Of a stretch of 64,000 bases of DNA, positions 27,040 to 39,400 are shown piece after piece. The stretch spans positions 124,001 to 188,000 of the forward strand of contig JAUZSE010000025.1 in NCBI GenBank assembly GCA_030949725.1. The letters are read 5' to 3'. The DNA comes from Sulfurovum sp. (lineage in GTDB: Bacteria > Campylobacterota > Campylobacteria > Campylobacterales > Sulfurovaceae). Numbering within the stretch: position 1 is the stretch's first letter; every line of letters begins with the position of its first letter. A program made the position numbers and the translations under genes. The notes under the pieces are model-generated. The model was given only the letters and a program-made list of their open reading frames with translations, did no database searches and was not told the DNA's origin.

Positions 27040-28324
27040 ATGAAAAAATTACTAATTTTATTATTTATATTACAAGGAGCCTTAATGGCAACATCGGTTA
27101 CAGATATACAGATTAAAGATACAAAAATACCTCTTGTGTTTGAAGAAGGTAACTATATACCTATCGTTTCCATTCAATTGGTTTTTAAAAATGCAGGACA
27201 TCTCAATAATACTAAAGATGGTCTAGCAGATATGGCGGCACGTATGCTAAATGAAGGTACATCTAAAGATGGATCTGTAGGCTTTGCAACCAAACTTGAT
27301 GCCCATGCTGTAGACATAGGGGCGCATGTAGGACGTGAGAGTTTTATCTTAGAAGTTTCTGCTCTCAAAAGTGAATTTCCTTATGCAATGGAGCGTTTGT
27401 TAGAGCTTTTAAAAGATCCAAACTATACGCAAGAAGCATTAGATCAAGTCAAGTATCAGAAGATAGGGTGGCTGACACAAAAACAGAGTGATTTTGACTA
27501 TATCGCAGGCAGTACTTTACGTGCATCACTCTTTAAAGGTGAAGCTTTAGCTAGACCTTATGATGGTACTTTAGAATCTATAAAAGACATTTCACTCACA
27601 GATGTAAAAACTTTTATTTCTAGCCATTTGGGTTATAACAATGTCATTGGTGTGGTAGGTGGGGATATAGCTTTTAAAGAAGCAGAAAATTATCTGAATG
27701 AAATCTTGGCACTTTTCCCAAAAGTAGAAGCAAAAGAGGTAGATAAAATAAAAGCTTCAAATAAAAAAGAAGTTATTTTAATCCATGAAGATACACAGCA
27801 AGCCTATATCTATTTTGGTGCACCTTTTGATTATGCTTATGATGAAAAAGACCAGTACAAAGCCAAAATCGCAGAGTATCTTCTAGGTGGTGCAGGTTTT
27901 GGATCTCGTTTGATGGAAGAGATACGTGTGAAACGTGGATTGACCTATGGGGTATACTGCATCACTTAGACGTACAAAATCGGTTTCTTATTTGAGTGGA
28001 TATATGCAAACAAAACTCAGTACGCAAGATGAAGCAAAAGCTTTGATACAAGAAGTAGTAGATACATTTGTAAACAAAGGTATCACACAAAAAGAATTGG
28101 ATGATACCAAAAAGTTCTTGTTAGGAAGCGAGCCTTTACGCACAGAAACACTCTCACAAAGACTAAGCCGTGCCTACAGTGACTTTTACTATGGTAGACC
28201 ACTAGGTTTTGCCAAAGAGCAGTTAAAGAAGATAGACTCCGTGACTTTGAAAGAGATAAATGATTTTATCTTGTCACATAAAGAGTTATCGGATCTTTCT
28301 TTTTCTATAGTAACGAAAAAATAA
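27040..28324 (+). CDS. Exported M16-family peptidase-like protein, frameshifted
   Basis: About 427 residues joined. The start at 27040 has a GGAGC ribosome site and opens a signal peptide 'KKLLILLFILQGALMATS'; an upstream extension in frame is not used. M16 fold: 'LVFKNAGHLNNTKDGLADMAARMLNEGT' region shows that the zinc-binding HxxEH is absent, while the later 'EIRVKRGLTYGV' followed by an aromatic residue keeps the Arg-Tyr substrate pair. This makes it look like the non-catalytic partner of a heterodimeric M16 peptidase. The frame changes near 27955-27968; removing one base joins 'LTYGVYASLRRTKS'. Confidence 0.82.
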
Positions 28325-28396
28325 TATGTCAATATGACATATTATTTACCATCTTTCTAAAACTTTTGTATAATCATTAAAACAAAGGTTATAGTG

Positions 28397-30200
28397 ATGG
28401 AAGAAGCAAAACAACTTTTTAAAAAATTAAAGATTCAAACACTTTTAGATCTAGCACTTATTATTCCTATTTCCTATAACGATACCACACTCTCTAGCAC
28501 ATTAGAATTAGGTAAGGTAGTCACACTTGAAGCCAAAGTACTAGACACAAGTAACTACGCAGGGAAATTTCGTGTCACATTTAACCTAAGAGCTTCAGGC
28601 AGACGTTTGTCTTCTACTTTTTTTAGAGTCACACCTTACCATTATAAACACTTTGAAGTAGGTTCAAATCATGTGATACAGGGTAAACTTGAAGAGTATC
28701 AAGGTTACTTACAAATGTCACAGCCAAAGTCCATAAAAGAAGTAGGAAAGATAACACCTAAGTATAAAACCGTGCTAAAAGCATCTGCTAATTACCTCTC
28801 TTATAGAAGCGTATATCTTAGAACAAAATCTTTATAATGAAGGCTTAGATTCCAAAGAAGTAGCAGTGATTAAGCACATGCATTTTCCAAAAAGTATGGA
28901 AGAAGTGTATAAAGAAGGCACTTTAAAAGCAGAATATATACAAGTATTAAAATTTGTAGAAGCCTATAATCATCTTAAGAAATTACGAGGAAAACGTGCA
29001 GATTTTCCTGCTTTACATGCTTTACATGGAAGCATAAAGACTTTTGTTAAGCATTTGCCTTTTACACTCACAAAAGAACAACAAGAAGTGATAGCCCAAA
29101 TTCAAGTAGATCTATCACGTGATGATAAGGCTGCTAAGCGTATGGTGGTGGGTGATGTAGGTTCGGGTAAGACAATGGTAATATTGGCATCAGTGATGAT
29201 GGCACTGCCACATAAAAGCATCTTGATGGCACCTACGTCACTTTTGGGTAGACAGTTGTACGAGGAAGCATGCAAACATTTGCCTAAAAGTATCAAAATT
29301 GCTTTGGTTATGCAGGGTAATAATGAGGGTGACTATACAGAAGCAGATTTCATCATAGGTACACATGCTTTGCTTTTTAAAGAAGATTTACCTAAAGCAG
29401 CACTTGTAATGGTCGATGAACAGCACCGTTTTGGTACAAAGCAAAGGCAAGTACTAGAGACATTGGTAAGTGGAGAAGGTAAAAAACCACATTTTTTACA
29501 ATTTTCTGCCACACCTATACCTAGAACACAGGCTATGATGCAGTCTGAACTTTTGGATGTTTCTCTTATCACTTCTACGCCTTTTGAGAGAGAAGTACTC
29601 ACGCAAACCATTGGAAAACAAGATTTTTCTGATTTACTTACACATATAAAAGAAGAAGTGTCCGAGGAACATCAAGTACTTATCATCTACCCTTTGGTAG
29701 AAGAGAGCAGTGCCGTTCCGTATCAATCTTTGGAAGAGAGTAGAGGTTTTTGGGAAAAGAAGTTTGAAGATGTCTATATCACACATGGTAAAGACAAGAA
29801 AAAAGAAGAAGTATTGATGGAATTTAGAGAAAAAGGAAAAATACTTTTGGCAACCACTGTGGTAGAAGTAGGGATTTCTCTTCCTAAACTCACACTCATT
29901 GTTATAGTAGGTGCAGAACGTCTAGGATTGGCAACTTTACACCAACTTAGAGGAAGAGTAGGGCGTAATGGCTTGAAGAGCTGGTGTTACCTCTACTCCA
30001 ATTCTACAGATAACTTTAGACTTGAACAGTTTAGCAAAACTACGAATGGTTTTGACATTGCTAAGCTTGATTTAAAATTTCGTGACAGTGGAGACATACT
30101 AGACGGTACCATACAAAGTGGTCAAAAGTTTAAGTGGTTAGATATGGGAGAAGATGAGGAGATAGTGGCAAGAGCTAAAGTGAGGTTAAATGGTGCATGA
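28397..30200 (+). CDS. recG: ATP-dependent DNA helicase RecG, frameshifted
   Basis: About 600 residues joined, the short form usual in epsilonproteobacteria. The N-terminal wedge/OB part ('TLEAKVLDT', 'FFRVTPYHYKHF') is in the first frame. The helicase part follows in the next frame: Walker A 'VVGDVGSGKTMV', 'APTSLLGRQ', the DExH box 'MVDEQHRFGTKQ', 'QFSATPIPRT', 'TTVVEVGISLPKLT' and 'LHQLRGRVGRNG'. Frames part between 28777 and 28800; removing one A from the A4 at 28777-28780 gives 'LLITSLIEAYILEQN'. RecG remodels stalled replication forks. The ATG at 28397 is preferred over the GTG just before it. Confidence 0.9.
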
Positions 30201-30213
30201 TTATGCACCATTT
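30188..30213. terminator. Bidirectional terminator hairpin between recG and hpf
   Basis: An 11-bp perfect stem (AAATGGTGCAT / ATGCACCATTT) with a 4-nt GATT loop. The recG stop codon lies at the start of the loop. The A/T-rich stem base supplies T residues on either strand. Genes converge here, so one hairpin probably serves both transcripts. Confidence 0.75.
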
Positions 30214-30222
30214 ATATAGATA

Positions 30223-30747
30223 TTAATATAGTCCGAAGTTACCATCGGCTCTTTTATACATGACTCTCATAAGCCCTTCTGAGTCGTTAAATACAATAAA
30301 CTGTCTTTTTTTGTTTTCTCTAAGAGCCTCTATGGCTTCATCAAAATCCATCGGTTTATGTAGTATCAAATCCATAGGGATAATCTCTGGTACAGAGGTA
30401 TCAAAATCAGTGACCGCTTCTGCTTCTATCCCCATGTCTTTAAAGCTGGTGATTCTATGCCCTTTGATCTTGTCAGAGTGTCGTCTGAGTGCTTTTTTTA
30501 CTCTTTCTATGGCAAGGTCTATGGCTGCATAGACATCTTTATCATTTTGGGTAATAACAATGGTGTTTTTGTCTTTAAGGTTTACAATGAATTCAACCGT
30601 AAATCCCTTTTTTTCACTCGATGAGATAACGGTATTGGCTGTAGTGATGTCAAGGTTATATTTGTCCAATACATCTACCGCGGCATCTGCATAATTTTTA
30701 ATAGGCTCGGTTAGTTCAAAATGTCTACCAGTAATACTTCTTTTCAT
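30223..30747 (-). CDS. hpf: Long-form ribosome hibernation promoting factor
   Basis: 174 residues. The N-terminal S30AE/RaiA domain begins 'SITGRHFELTEPIKNYA' and has 'IVNLKDKNTIVIT' and 'DVYAAIDLAIERVKKALRRHSDKI'-type helix (pieces). The C-terminal dimerisation domain has 'IIPMDLILHKPMDFDEAIEAL', 'FIVFNDSEGLMRVMYKRADGNFGLY' end pattern. The two-domain long form pairs ribosomes into inactive 100S particles under stress. It is monocistronic or at the tail of the pseudopilin operon; an 86-nt gap separates it from the next gene upstream. Confidence 0.94.
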   Translation of the reverse strand: MKRSITGRHFELTEPIKNYADAAVDVLDKYNLDITTANTVISSSEKKGFTVEFIVNLKDKNTIVITQNDKDVYAAIDLAIERVKKALRRHSDKIKGHRITSFKDMGIEAEAVTDFDTSVPEIIPMDLILHKPMDFDEAIEALRENKKRQFIVFNDSEGLMRVMYKRADGNFGLY

Positions 30748-30833
30748 TATAATTCCTTTGGTGATAAAATAAGAGTATCAAATACTCATACTTAATTGTA
30801 ACTGAACTTCCTTAATGAAGGGTATATAAAAGG

Positions 30834-31478
30834 CTAAGAATCTTCTTGTCCAACTATATAAGCATACCCTGTTTCTTTTTCTATGATAATTGCAAAATCA
30901 TCAAAAGATCCACTATCAGAAGAAAAGGTAAAAGTACAGTTAGTACTCATATAGCTACTGTAGTTTGGTTCACTTGAAGTGGAGAAGACTTGTTGGGGTC
31001 TACCAAGGTAGTCAAATCCTATATATTGCCTATCTGCACATCCACCCGTGCCAGTTATGCTAGTTAATCCATATTTCTTCCCAATTAAAATATTGGGACT
31101 AAAATCAGTTGCGGAACAATCTCCACCATTATTCATGTACATAGGTTTTCCATTCATTGGATCTGTAGCGGCTTCAGGTTTTTCAAATGTACTGCCACTG
31201 TCCATGTTGTGATCAGCTCCTACACGGTAAAAAAACTTACCGTCACTACACGGTGCAAACTGAATCTGCCAAAATGCTTTTTGCCATTGAGTAGTATTAG
31301 CATCATGTTTATTATCTATGAGTGCCATATGTTGGGTGTAGCGTATGGCAGAGAGTATGTTGTCGGCTGCTTCTTGTTCGAGGTCACGATCTAGTCGGGG
31401 CATCGCCAATGCAGATAAAATACCAAGTACTACTATGACAAGCACAAGTTCGATCATCGTAAACGCTTTTCTTTTCAT
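30834..31478 (-). CDS. GspH/type II pseudopilin-like protein
   Basis: 214 residues. Class III prepilin leader 'MKRKA|FTMIELVLVIVVLGIL' with Glu at mature position 5, then a globular region with six cysteines ('APCSDGKFF', 'GGDCSATDF', 'GGCADRQYIGFD', 'STNCTFTF') and 'IGFDYLGRPQQVF', a GspH-like segment. Last of four adjacent pseudopilin genes that follow the giant adhesin gene. It should be processed by the prepilin peptidase and inserted in the inner membrane or a pilus tip. The assembly ATPase and secretin are not encoded here. Confidence 0.82.
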   Translation of the reverse strand: MKRKAFTMIELVLVIVVLGILSALAMPRLDRDLEQEAADNILSAIRYTQHMALIDNKHDANTTQWQKAFWQIQFAPCSDGKFFYRVGADHNMDSGSTFEKPEAATDPMNGKPMYMNNGGDCSATDFSPNILIGKKYGLTSITGTGGCADRQYIGFDYLGRPQQVFSTSSEPNYSSYMSTNCTFTFSSDSGSFDDFAIIIEKETGYAYIVGQEDS

Positions 31479-31491
31479 GAGGTGCCATCCT

Positions 31492-31950
31492 TTATATCTT
31501 TTGCACAGTACGTCTATGTGCTGTTAATGTTTGATTAGCATTATCTAAATCTTTATACTTGACATAGACATCTATAATGATGGTTAAAGGTGTAGAGGAA
31601 GTACTTACAGTATTACTTAATACTTGTGTACAGTTTCCGACTTCTGCATCTATTCCTATGTATGCAATATTTGTACTGATTGCATAGCCTCCATTATTAA
31701 TGTCACCTACAGTTCCTGTGATAATATTTATGCAGTTTGTAGCTCTGCTATGTCCTGTCACTGCCAATATCGCAAACTCTGTATAGCTTTTGGCATAGAG
31801 TTGTGCCTGTGCATCTTGGAATTGTGCTGTTGTGGTTTTGATAATCTTACCACTGAGGCTCATCACAAATATACCTACAGTAGCCATGATAACGATAAGA
31901 AAAATGGAAGTTAGCATAGAAAAACCAGCTCTTAAATTGCTTCTTTTCAT
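31492..31950 (-). CDS. Minor pseudopilin lacking the +5 glutamate
   Basis: 152 residues. The leader 'KRSNLRAG|FSMLTSIFLIVIMATVGIF' has a cleavage site and hydrophobic helix but has Thr or Ser where other pilins have Glu5. In type II secretion the tip subunit GspK lacks this residue, so this may be the tip starter of the set. The globular part has two cysteines ('ATNCINI', 'VGNCTQVL') and a C-terminal 'LTAHRRTVQKI'. The start overlaps the upstream pilin stop by 1 nt. Confidence 0.72.
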   Translation of the reverse strand: MKRSNLRAGFSMLTSIFLIVIMATVGIFVMSLSGKIIKTTTAQFQDAQAQLYAKSYTEFAILAVTGHSRATNCINIITGTVGDINNGGYAISTNIAYIGIDAEVGNCTQVLSNTVSTSSTPLTIIIDVYVKYKDLDNANQTLTAHRRTVQKI

Positions 31951-32774
31951 TAGAATATCACCCTTTCTTTACAAGATTGTACTGTGTCAGTGAGACCAGA
32001 ACCTATTTTTTCTTCTTTACATATCTTGATACGCAAAGAACCCTCAGACCCTTTAAATCTAAAATTGGTAACATTTTTGAGTAAAAGACTGCTACTTCCA
32101 GCAATAGTTTGTCCTACGATCGGTGCAAAGTTGTAGTGAAGATAGAGGTCACCAATAGCGTCGACTTCTAGTGCATAAGAAGTCCAAGCAAGCTTGTAAC
32201 GTTCGTAGAGAAACTCACCACTACTAAGAGCAGTATCCAAGGTAATAGTCTCAGCACTCCCAGTACTCACACCATAAGAAGTATCATAAGGGAAATAAAT
32301 ACGAGCATTGGCTATACTTCCTCCTAGATTGCCAATGATACTGCTAGCTAGACCAAGGTCAGAACCAGGGGTATTGATAGTCGTGCTAGAACTAGCATTT
32401 AAATCACAAAAGCCACTCCATCCTGGTTTTCCAGAAGTAGAATCTTTTGATTCAAAACTATCACCGTCATACGCGACCCATTGTAGAACTTTGTCATTAG
32501 CTGAATTAGTTTCAGTGATTAATTCAAATGTAGCACCTTTGTTTGGTCTAAAACCAACGGTTCCTGGTATGGCATAGCGTAAGCGATTGGCGATTTGGTT
32601 GAGTGCCAGTTCTGTTTTGATGGAAGCTCTGTATTGGCCTCTTTGTACGATGTAACCTTCATAGACTTTGGCAATGACTTCTGAGCCTATGGATGATACG
32701 ATACCTAGTATCACTATGACAAAGACGAGTTCTACCATACTAAATGCGGCACGTAATGTGTTTATTTGCTTCAT
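31950..32774 (-). CDS. Minor pseudopilin (GspJ-like size)
   Basis: 274 residues. Leader 'KQINTLRAA|FSMVELVFVIVILGIVSSIG' with Glu5. The long helix continues into 'QYRASIKTELALNQIANRLRYAIPGTVGFRP', as in larger minor pilins such as GspJ or PilW. The globular part is Ser/Gly/Asn-rich with three cysteines, including 'KICKEE' and 'VQSCKERVIF' at the end. Overlaps both neighbours by single bases (TAATG-type junctions), indicating coupled translation in the surface operon. Confidence 0.78.
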   Translation of the reverse strand: MKQINTLRAAFSMVELVFVIVILGIVSSIGSEVIAKVYEGYIVQRGQYRASIKTELALNQIANRLRYAIPGTVGFRPNKGATFELITETNSANDKVLQWVAYDGDSFESKDSTSGKPGWSGFCDLNASSSTTINTPGSDLGLASSIIGNLGGSIANARIYFPYDTSYGVSTGSAETITLDTALSSGEFLYERYKLAWTSYALEVDAIGDLYLHYNFAPIVGQTIAGSSSLLLKNVTNFRFKGSEGSLRIKICKEEKIGSGLTDTVQSCKERVIF

Positions 32775-33466
32775 TAAAATTGCCTTTCTTCAAATAGATA
32801 TCCACCTAAGTTACAAGAAAAAGCATGGAGTGTAATCTCTTTTTCTAATTCACCTATAGTAGAGGTACTTGTAACTGTGACTTTGATTGTTTTTATGTTC
32901 GTACTGCCTCCTGTTTCTGGAGCCGTAGAAAAGCTATAAGAGATAGATTCTGCATTGTAATTGGCAGTATCAGATGCATAGTAGACAGAAGTAGCTATCT
33001 TAACAGTGCCTTTTTCTATATAATCTTTACCTCCACTTCCTCCTAGGTCATCTAGTACTGCTCCATTGAAATCATCTATATCATTTTTACCCGCTGTTTC
33101 ACCTAGGCTTCCTAAGGTTGAAGATGCATTCAGGTCAGAAAAAGTACGAGAGGAACGACCCGCATAATCAGGCACTCCGATTCTTCGTCTAAGTTCGGCT
33201 TCTGAAGCATCCAGTGCACTGTCTCCATTTACTACATGTAGCATTGTTATATCATCACCTGTGGCATTCTCATCCCAATCATAGGTAAGTATGGCACTTA
33301 CATCAGATAGTGCTTGACTGATACCCTCTTGTTGTAGTGCTACGGTGGTACTTTTGGCTGCTGTACTTATGAGCATAGGTGCTGACATCATTACAATTCC
33401 CATGATGACGATAGCAAAGATAAGCTCTATCATGGCTATGGCAGGACGCTTGATTGTTGTTTGCAT
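32774..33466 (-). CDS. Minor pseudopilin, first of four after the adhesin gene
   Basis: 230 residues. Prepilin-type leader 'TTIKRPAIA|MIELIFAIVIMGIVMMSAP', with Glu following the likely cleavage site but Met in place of the usual Phe. A globular region rich in Asp/Ser/Gly follows ('TYDWDENATGDDITMLHVV') and it ends 'CNLGGYLFEERQF'. The ATG immediately follows the adhesin stop with no gap, so pseudopilins and adhesin are made from one message. Confidence 0.75.
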   Translation of the reverse strand: MQTTIKRPAIAMIELIFAIVIMGIVMMSAPMLISTAAKSTTVALQQEGISQALSDVSAILTYDWDENATGDDITMLHVVNGDSALDASEAELRRRIGVPDYAGRSSRTFSDLNASSTLGSLGETAGKNDIDDFNGAVLDDLGGSGGKDYIEKGTVKIATSVYYASDTANYNAESISYSFSTAPETGGSTNIKTIKVTVTSTSTIGELEKEITLHAFSCNLGGYLFEERQF

Positions 33467-36400
33467 CTACCACTCCAATCGTCTTGTTTTTCTCTCGTTG
33501 ATCTTATCACCTACGACATGTCCCGTCTTTCCATGACCTGTCCAACCTGACAATGATGAATCCCCTATAAATCTATCACGAAGAAGTGGTGAGGGTACGG
33601 TATCTGCATCTTTGTTATAAATGACCCATCTGTCTGTATAGGCATCAACACCTGCTTCCTTGATGATAAGGTCAATCGCTACAATATTGGGTGTACCTCC
33701 TGTATTGGTAACAGTGACTGTGTTGTCTATGCCGTTGGTAGTTATGATACCGTCTGGTGATGCAGGGGTGATGGTACCTCCACCTGAAGTACGCAAAACA
33801 ACCGTACCGTCACTGTCTACATCATGTTGCTGTGCGTACCACCAGCCTGATTCATTGCTTAGTGAATCAATAAGCATACCTGTGGCAAGATTTGCCAAAC
33901 CTCTGTCTTGACATAGGTTTAAGCCAAGGTCACAGTACGTCACAATAGATATGGGGTTTACGATACTATTGGTCGTGATATCATCGTAAAAATTTTTATA
34001 AGGTTTCGCCCTAGCATAAGCAAAAACAATATCTTGATTTATCGTTCTGTTCCCAAAAATCTGATGATCTTCTTTTCCTTCTACGTGAAGTTTTTCTGGT
34101 TGTGAGGCATAGCTAATGTTGAAATCATTGATACGTACAGATTTGGGATTGAGGGGTGTATTGTATGTACGAGGATAATTGTATCCCAAATCCATCATAA
34201 TACTTCCCCGCATATCTTTAGCAAAGTATTGTGCCTCTTGTCCGATTATGCCAGTACTTGAGTTTAGATTATCATTCTCTCTTGCTCTATATATCAGACT
34301 ATTGTTTGTTGAATTATAATCAATAAGGTCATAAGTGAGATTGCCTGTAGACCCATTGGTATAATTGTACAGAAGTGCCATATTTACCTCTTTGGCATAA
34401 CAAGCACTGGTGAAGTTTGGTAAAGTATCCTCTGTATAACTAGTAGCTGCAAACGTACCTTGGATATTGTAAGACATATTTTCATCTACACCATTAGGGT
34501 AGAGGTTTTTGTCTAGTGTATTGATGTAGACAAAATTATTGCTATTTTCTGGTCCTGCTCCTATAGATAAACCACTTACGTCAAAGGCGAAAGGATGACT
34601 TTTTATATTTAACTCTGTATATGTTGGAGCTTTTTCAAATCCAACATGTACACTACTGGTTTCACATCCTACTCTTGTCTCTAAGGCAGCGACATTGTTG
34701 CTGTTTTTTATACAGTCTTGTTGTACCAAAGAAGGAATAAAATAATCTCCCCTTTGGTGTCGTGTCAAACTATTATCCCAGTCATGTTTTGTCCATTCTG
34801 TATCTATCACTTTAAATTTATATTCTCCGATATTCTCTAAGGTGTCATGACTATCTCCCCAAGAGTTGATTGGGTCTGGATTGTTATTGCTACCATCTAC
34901 CATACTAAAAGACATGTCTCTATCCTCTGGTGCATTACAATCTACAGTTCCACTTGGCGACCATTCCATATAGGCACGTTTTCTAGGATCACTGTCATCA
35001 AAGATCTGGACATATCCTGTGGCTGGATTTTCATCTAAGTCTGCTGGATTACTAGAAGTAGTAGTAACAATATTTTTACCATTGGTAGCATTGATATCAA
35101 ATCTGTAAGGGTAGCCTGCCACAAGTTGAGCAAGCCCAGAATTGTTTGTATTGTTTGCAAAGTCAGTGATTACCGTAGAAGTATTGTCATCTGAAATAGA
35201 AATCTCAAATGCTTCTGGTCGGATAGAAAAGTTGTCTCTAGAACAGATATTTTGTACATTATTCCCATAGATACACTCCATACAGACTGCAAGATCTTGA
35301 CTATTAAGCACAGCATTTCCACAATATAATTGGATTCTATCGATAGTGTTGGCATTACCATCCATGTTAGCAGCACAGTTTCCAGGTCCGTTACCCACAT
35401 CTAGGTCAGTAAGAGTTGGAAAATTATCGACTTTATAACATGATCCTCCTGGGCAAATTACAGGGGAGAGGCTAATAAGTTCCTCTCCCTCCCCTAGATT
35501 GGTGTATGACATTCTAAAGGCAACACCTCTTCTGGCTGTTCCAAAGAAATCTTCTGCTAGAGCCATAGTGCTAGCTTCGTTGAGTATCTGATCGGACACA
35601 CTTCCTGTGTTAATCGCCTTCTGTATAGTATTATGGTTAAAATCAGTACGCTTTTCATTGTTAAATACAACCCAAACGCGTGGTGTCAAGGCAGTGCTAG
35701 GTTCTTGACAGGCAGTCTCTATCTCATGGTAAGCTCCAGCATCTATAAGCTCAATGGCAACTACAGTAGTCACAGTGACTGGTATATCTGTATCATTGAT
35801 ATCATAAGCGGCGATTTCAAAGTTTTCTACACGTCTTACAACTTGGGTAAAGAGATTGTAGGTGTTATTGTTTCTTCCTATTCCTGCGGCTACTTGCTCA
35901 ACATTGAATATACTGTGTATAGGAGCATAAGAGAAATTCCCATCTACACAAAATGGAATTTGGCTACCCAATGTTAAATCTTCATAGGTAGTTTCTACTA
36001 CACCAATGGTACTAGTAAAACTTAACTTTGCATTGAGTGGAATATCAATACGGTATCTTCTAGGATCTATATTGTAATACGTATAGAAATAGTCCTTACT
36101 TCCTACAGACCCTATCTCTATATCACGTATGTAGCTAGTAGCAGAACTACCCACAACAGGTACAGTCTTTCTCGTTTCACCGGGTAGGGCAACCCTCACT
36201 GTATTGTTGATATAGCTAGCCTGGACAGTATCTATAGGATCAATCGTTACTTTGAGATCGTTAATGATTATATCTGAAACTTCGATATTTTTTATAAAAA
36301 CTGAAACAAAGATAGGGTCTGTAGAGAAAAGCTGCCCCTTAATTCTTGGTTCTTTTGATCCATCATTCTCCTCCGTAAAGAAACGCCCATTTTGTTGATA

Positions 36401-39400
36401 AGCGTAGTCATAACAGAGTTTGGGAATATAGAGTTCTGCGGAGAATCCAAGCATGTTGATGATGACATAGTCATCGTTGGAGGACATTTTGATTTTCAAG
36501 GAGTTAATGCCTGCATCTTCATCTCTAAAAGTCTCCAATATGGAGGAGACATTATAATCATCAACATCAATACCATTGGTATTTACTACATGGTTATTAT
36601 TACTGCTGTCCCTGGATATACCGGCTAAGTGAGCATCAAAGATATTACTTGCATCATAAATACCAGGGATGTCCTTTTCTAGGCTTGTGGCTGTTCTTTT
36701 CAGGAGTACTTTGTCGAATTTGTTTACACCAAAGCCATACTTTTCTTCACCCTCTCCGGCAAATATAGAAAGTTTTGCTTCGATTGCTCCTTCTTCTGGT
36801 AGCTTAAAGTCGGTTATATCTATTTCATGTACTCTTCCTGGGAAAGGATCAGTTCCATCTCCGTTAATGACTTTAAAGCCTTGGTATATAGAAATATTTC
36901 TTGGGGTAGATTGTTCATTGTGAGGGTCATCTTTGTAGATAATGACTAGAGACCATCCTCCATAGTTCCCAACCCCATTTTCTCTTCCTTCCGTGGAGGT
37001 GATATTGGCAACGGTGACTGTGTGTGTTCCTTTTGTAAGGTTCTGTCCTTGAATAATGCTAGTAATATCAGCAAAGGCGGCATAGTAGCCACCAGAGATT
37101 CCATGTTCTTCATCATAATTTAACCGGTTTGCCTCAACAGGATAGTATAAGCCAGTACCTATTTTGATAGATATATTTTTGGCTGGAGAGGCAACAATAT
37201 TATAGGATTTATCACTCGTTACATCTACGTAGTTAAATCCTGCACCTTGTGGTTCTGCTCTTCTTTGTTTAAAGCCACTATTGCGATGGTGGGCAGCACC
37301 CTGCCAGAAAAGTCCTGCCCATAAAACACCATTGGAGATGCTATCGTCATAAGTATCGGGTAGGGTAAAGTTGGCAGAACTGGAGTTCCAAGTAGAGTTG
37401 TCATCATCGACATCTATGTATTTTGACATATAATCATTGTTAAAATAGTTTGATCCATCTTGGCAAGTGCCATCGAATGAGTTACTCTCTGCATCTGTTC
37501 CTATTTTTTCAGTGATACACTGCACGGTATTACCAACAACGAGGTAGTCCCCAATGATGTTCCAGGTATTTGTTGGATTGATACGCACAAAATCTTCATC
37601 TTGATTAGAGAATCCTCCAGATCCCAAGCGAAGTATCACTGTTGCTGTATCTGTCTTACCGCTTTTATCGCTAATGGTGTACCTAAAGGAGTCTGTCATA
37701 TTGGTGTTGATGCTAGGAACATAGGTGAAGTTGCCATCAGGGCTACATGTCACTGTTCCAGATGTTGGGTTAGTGCAACTTTCCCATACTATGTTCCAAC
37801 CTGTATCTATCCCATCACCAGTATCATCGACGATAAAGTTTCCTTTTATCTCGTTGCCTGCATCCTCGCTGTAGTTGTTATCTGTTGCTTTGAACTCAGG
37901 TATGGTAACGGTAATTTTAAAAGTCCCGTTACCCGTAAGGCCATCACTGTCTGTAACTGTCACAGTAACAGTGTATTCTTTAGGGTAGGTGGCTGAGGTG
38001 TCTTCTGTTAGGGTACCACTTATGTGTCCTGCTGCATCCATACTCAAACCAGGAGGAAGTCCAGATATATTACCATAGCTAAAGCTTGTATCTCCGTCAA
38101 GATCTGTTGTGTGGTCTGACAAATTGATAGAGAGAGAACTAAAGAGCACTCTAGAAAAGTCAGGGATATCGAGTACAGGTGCATAGATACCTGTTGCATT
38201 CATACAAATCGTATCAGAGCCCATCCAAGACCATGAATCGATTATAGTCGAACTAGCTAAGTTACAGATTTCTCCTCTTTTTGTAACCTTAGCCGTGATA
38301 GTGACAGTAAAACTCTGGTCATGTCTATAACTCCCATTTGTATAACAAGTTAAAGCTGGATCTCCCTTCCATGTGCTTTGATAACAAGTAACATCTGCTG
38401 GCTTAGTATATGAAATAAGTTCAAATGCATCTCTTGTTGTCTTCGCAGTAGTCGTTCCGCTTGTGAGTGGAAAATAATCCTGCATGCGTATTGTTTTGTC
38501 AAAACCTTTGTTGGTAGTGGTTATTGTAAACTCTACAGTATCACCTACCTGGGGTGTAGTCGTTGTCAACAGTTTTTACAATATCTACAACGTCTCTGCC
38601 TCCAGGCACATTAACATCTATGGTGACACTGTCTGTATTGTTTGATGTGTCGGGATCTATTAGAGCATTTGGAGAGTCTACTGTAGCTGTGTTTGTGATT
38701 GTCGTATAGACATCTGCAGTCACTTTGGCGTTAATGGTTATTCTAACCTCCATATCGATAGTGAAAATACGAGGACCTTCACATTCTATGGTGCCTCCGC
38801 TTTGTGAGCAAGAAAAATCATATCTACTGTCAGTAACACTTATAAATGAGAGTCCTGCGGGTAAACTGTCGACAACGTGTATTTTGCTAGGAGAAGGACC
38901 AAGGTTTCTGGCTCTTAGCGTATAGGTAACAGTATCGTCTTTGATGTAGAAGTCTTTGTCGGCAATTTTACTCATCCTAAGATCGGCACCTTCGTCATCA
39001 TTGGTTATGTACACGGTAGTGTCTATGTCTCCCCATGTAAAATCTTGTGAGTTATCGGTTCCTGAATCGTATATCCTTATATAAAACTCCTCATCTTTTT
39101 CAATATCTGTATCTCCGTAAACTATGACTGAAAAACTTTGCGTTTTATTGCAAGTGTCTTTTGAAAAGGTAATGTATTTTCTATCCCATTTATAGTCTCC
39201 AGCACTCGATGTTGCAGAACTGCCGTCGGTTTGCACTTGTATTTTGATATCAGCAGTATCGGGACATTGGTCTATCTCGATTTGTACCGTGACGGTCTGT
39301 TCCCCTGAATTTCCTTCAGTGATAGTTTTACTTATAGGTGTGATCCATACAGTAGGGTTGTTACTGCTAGGAAGAGTGCCACCAGTGTCACCGCCAGGAC

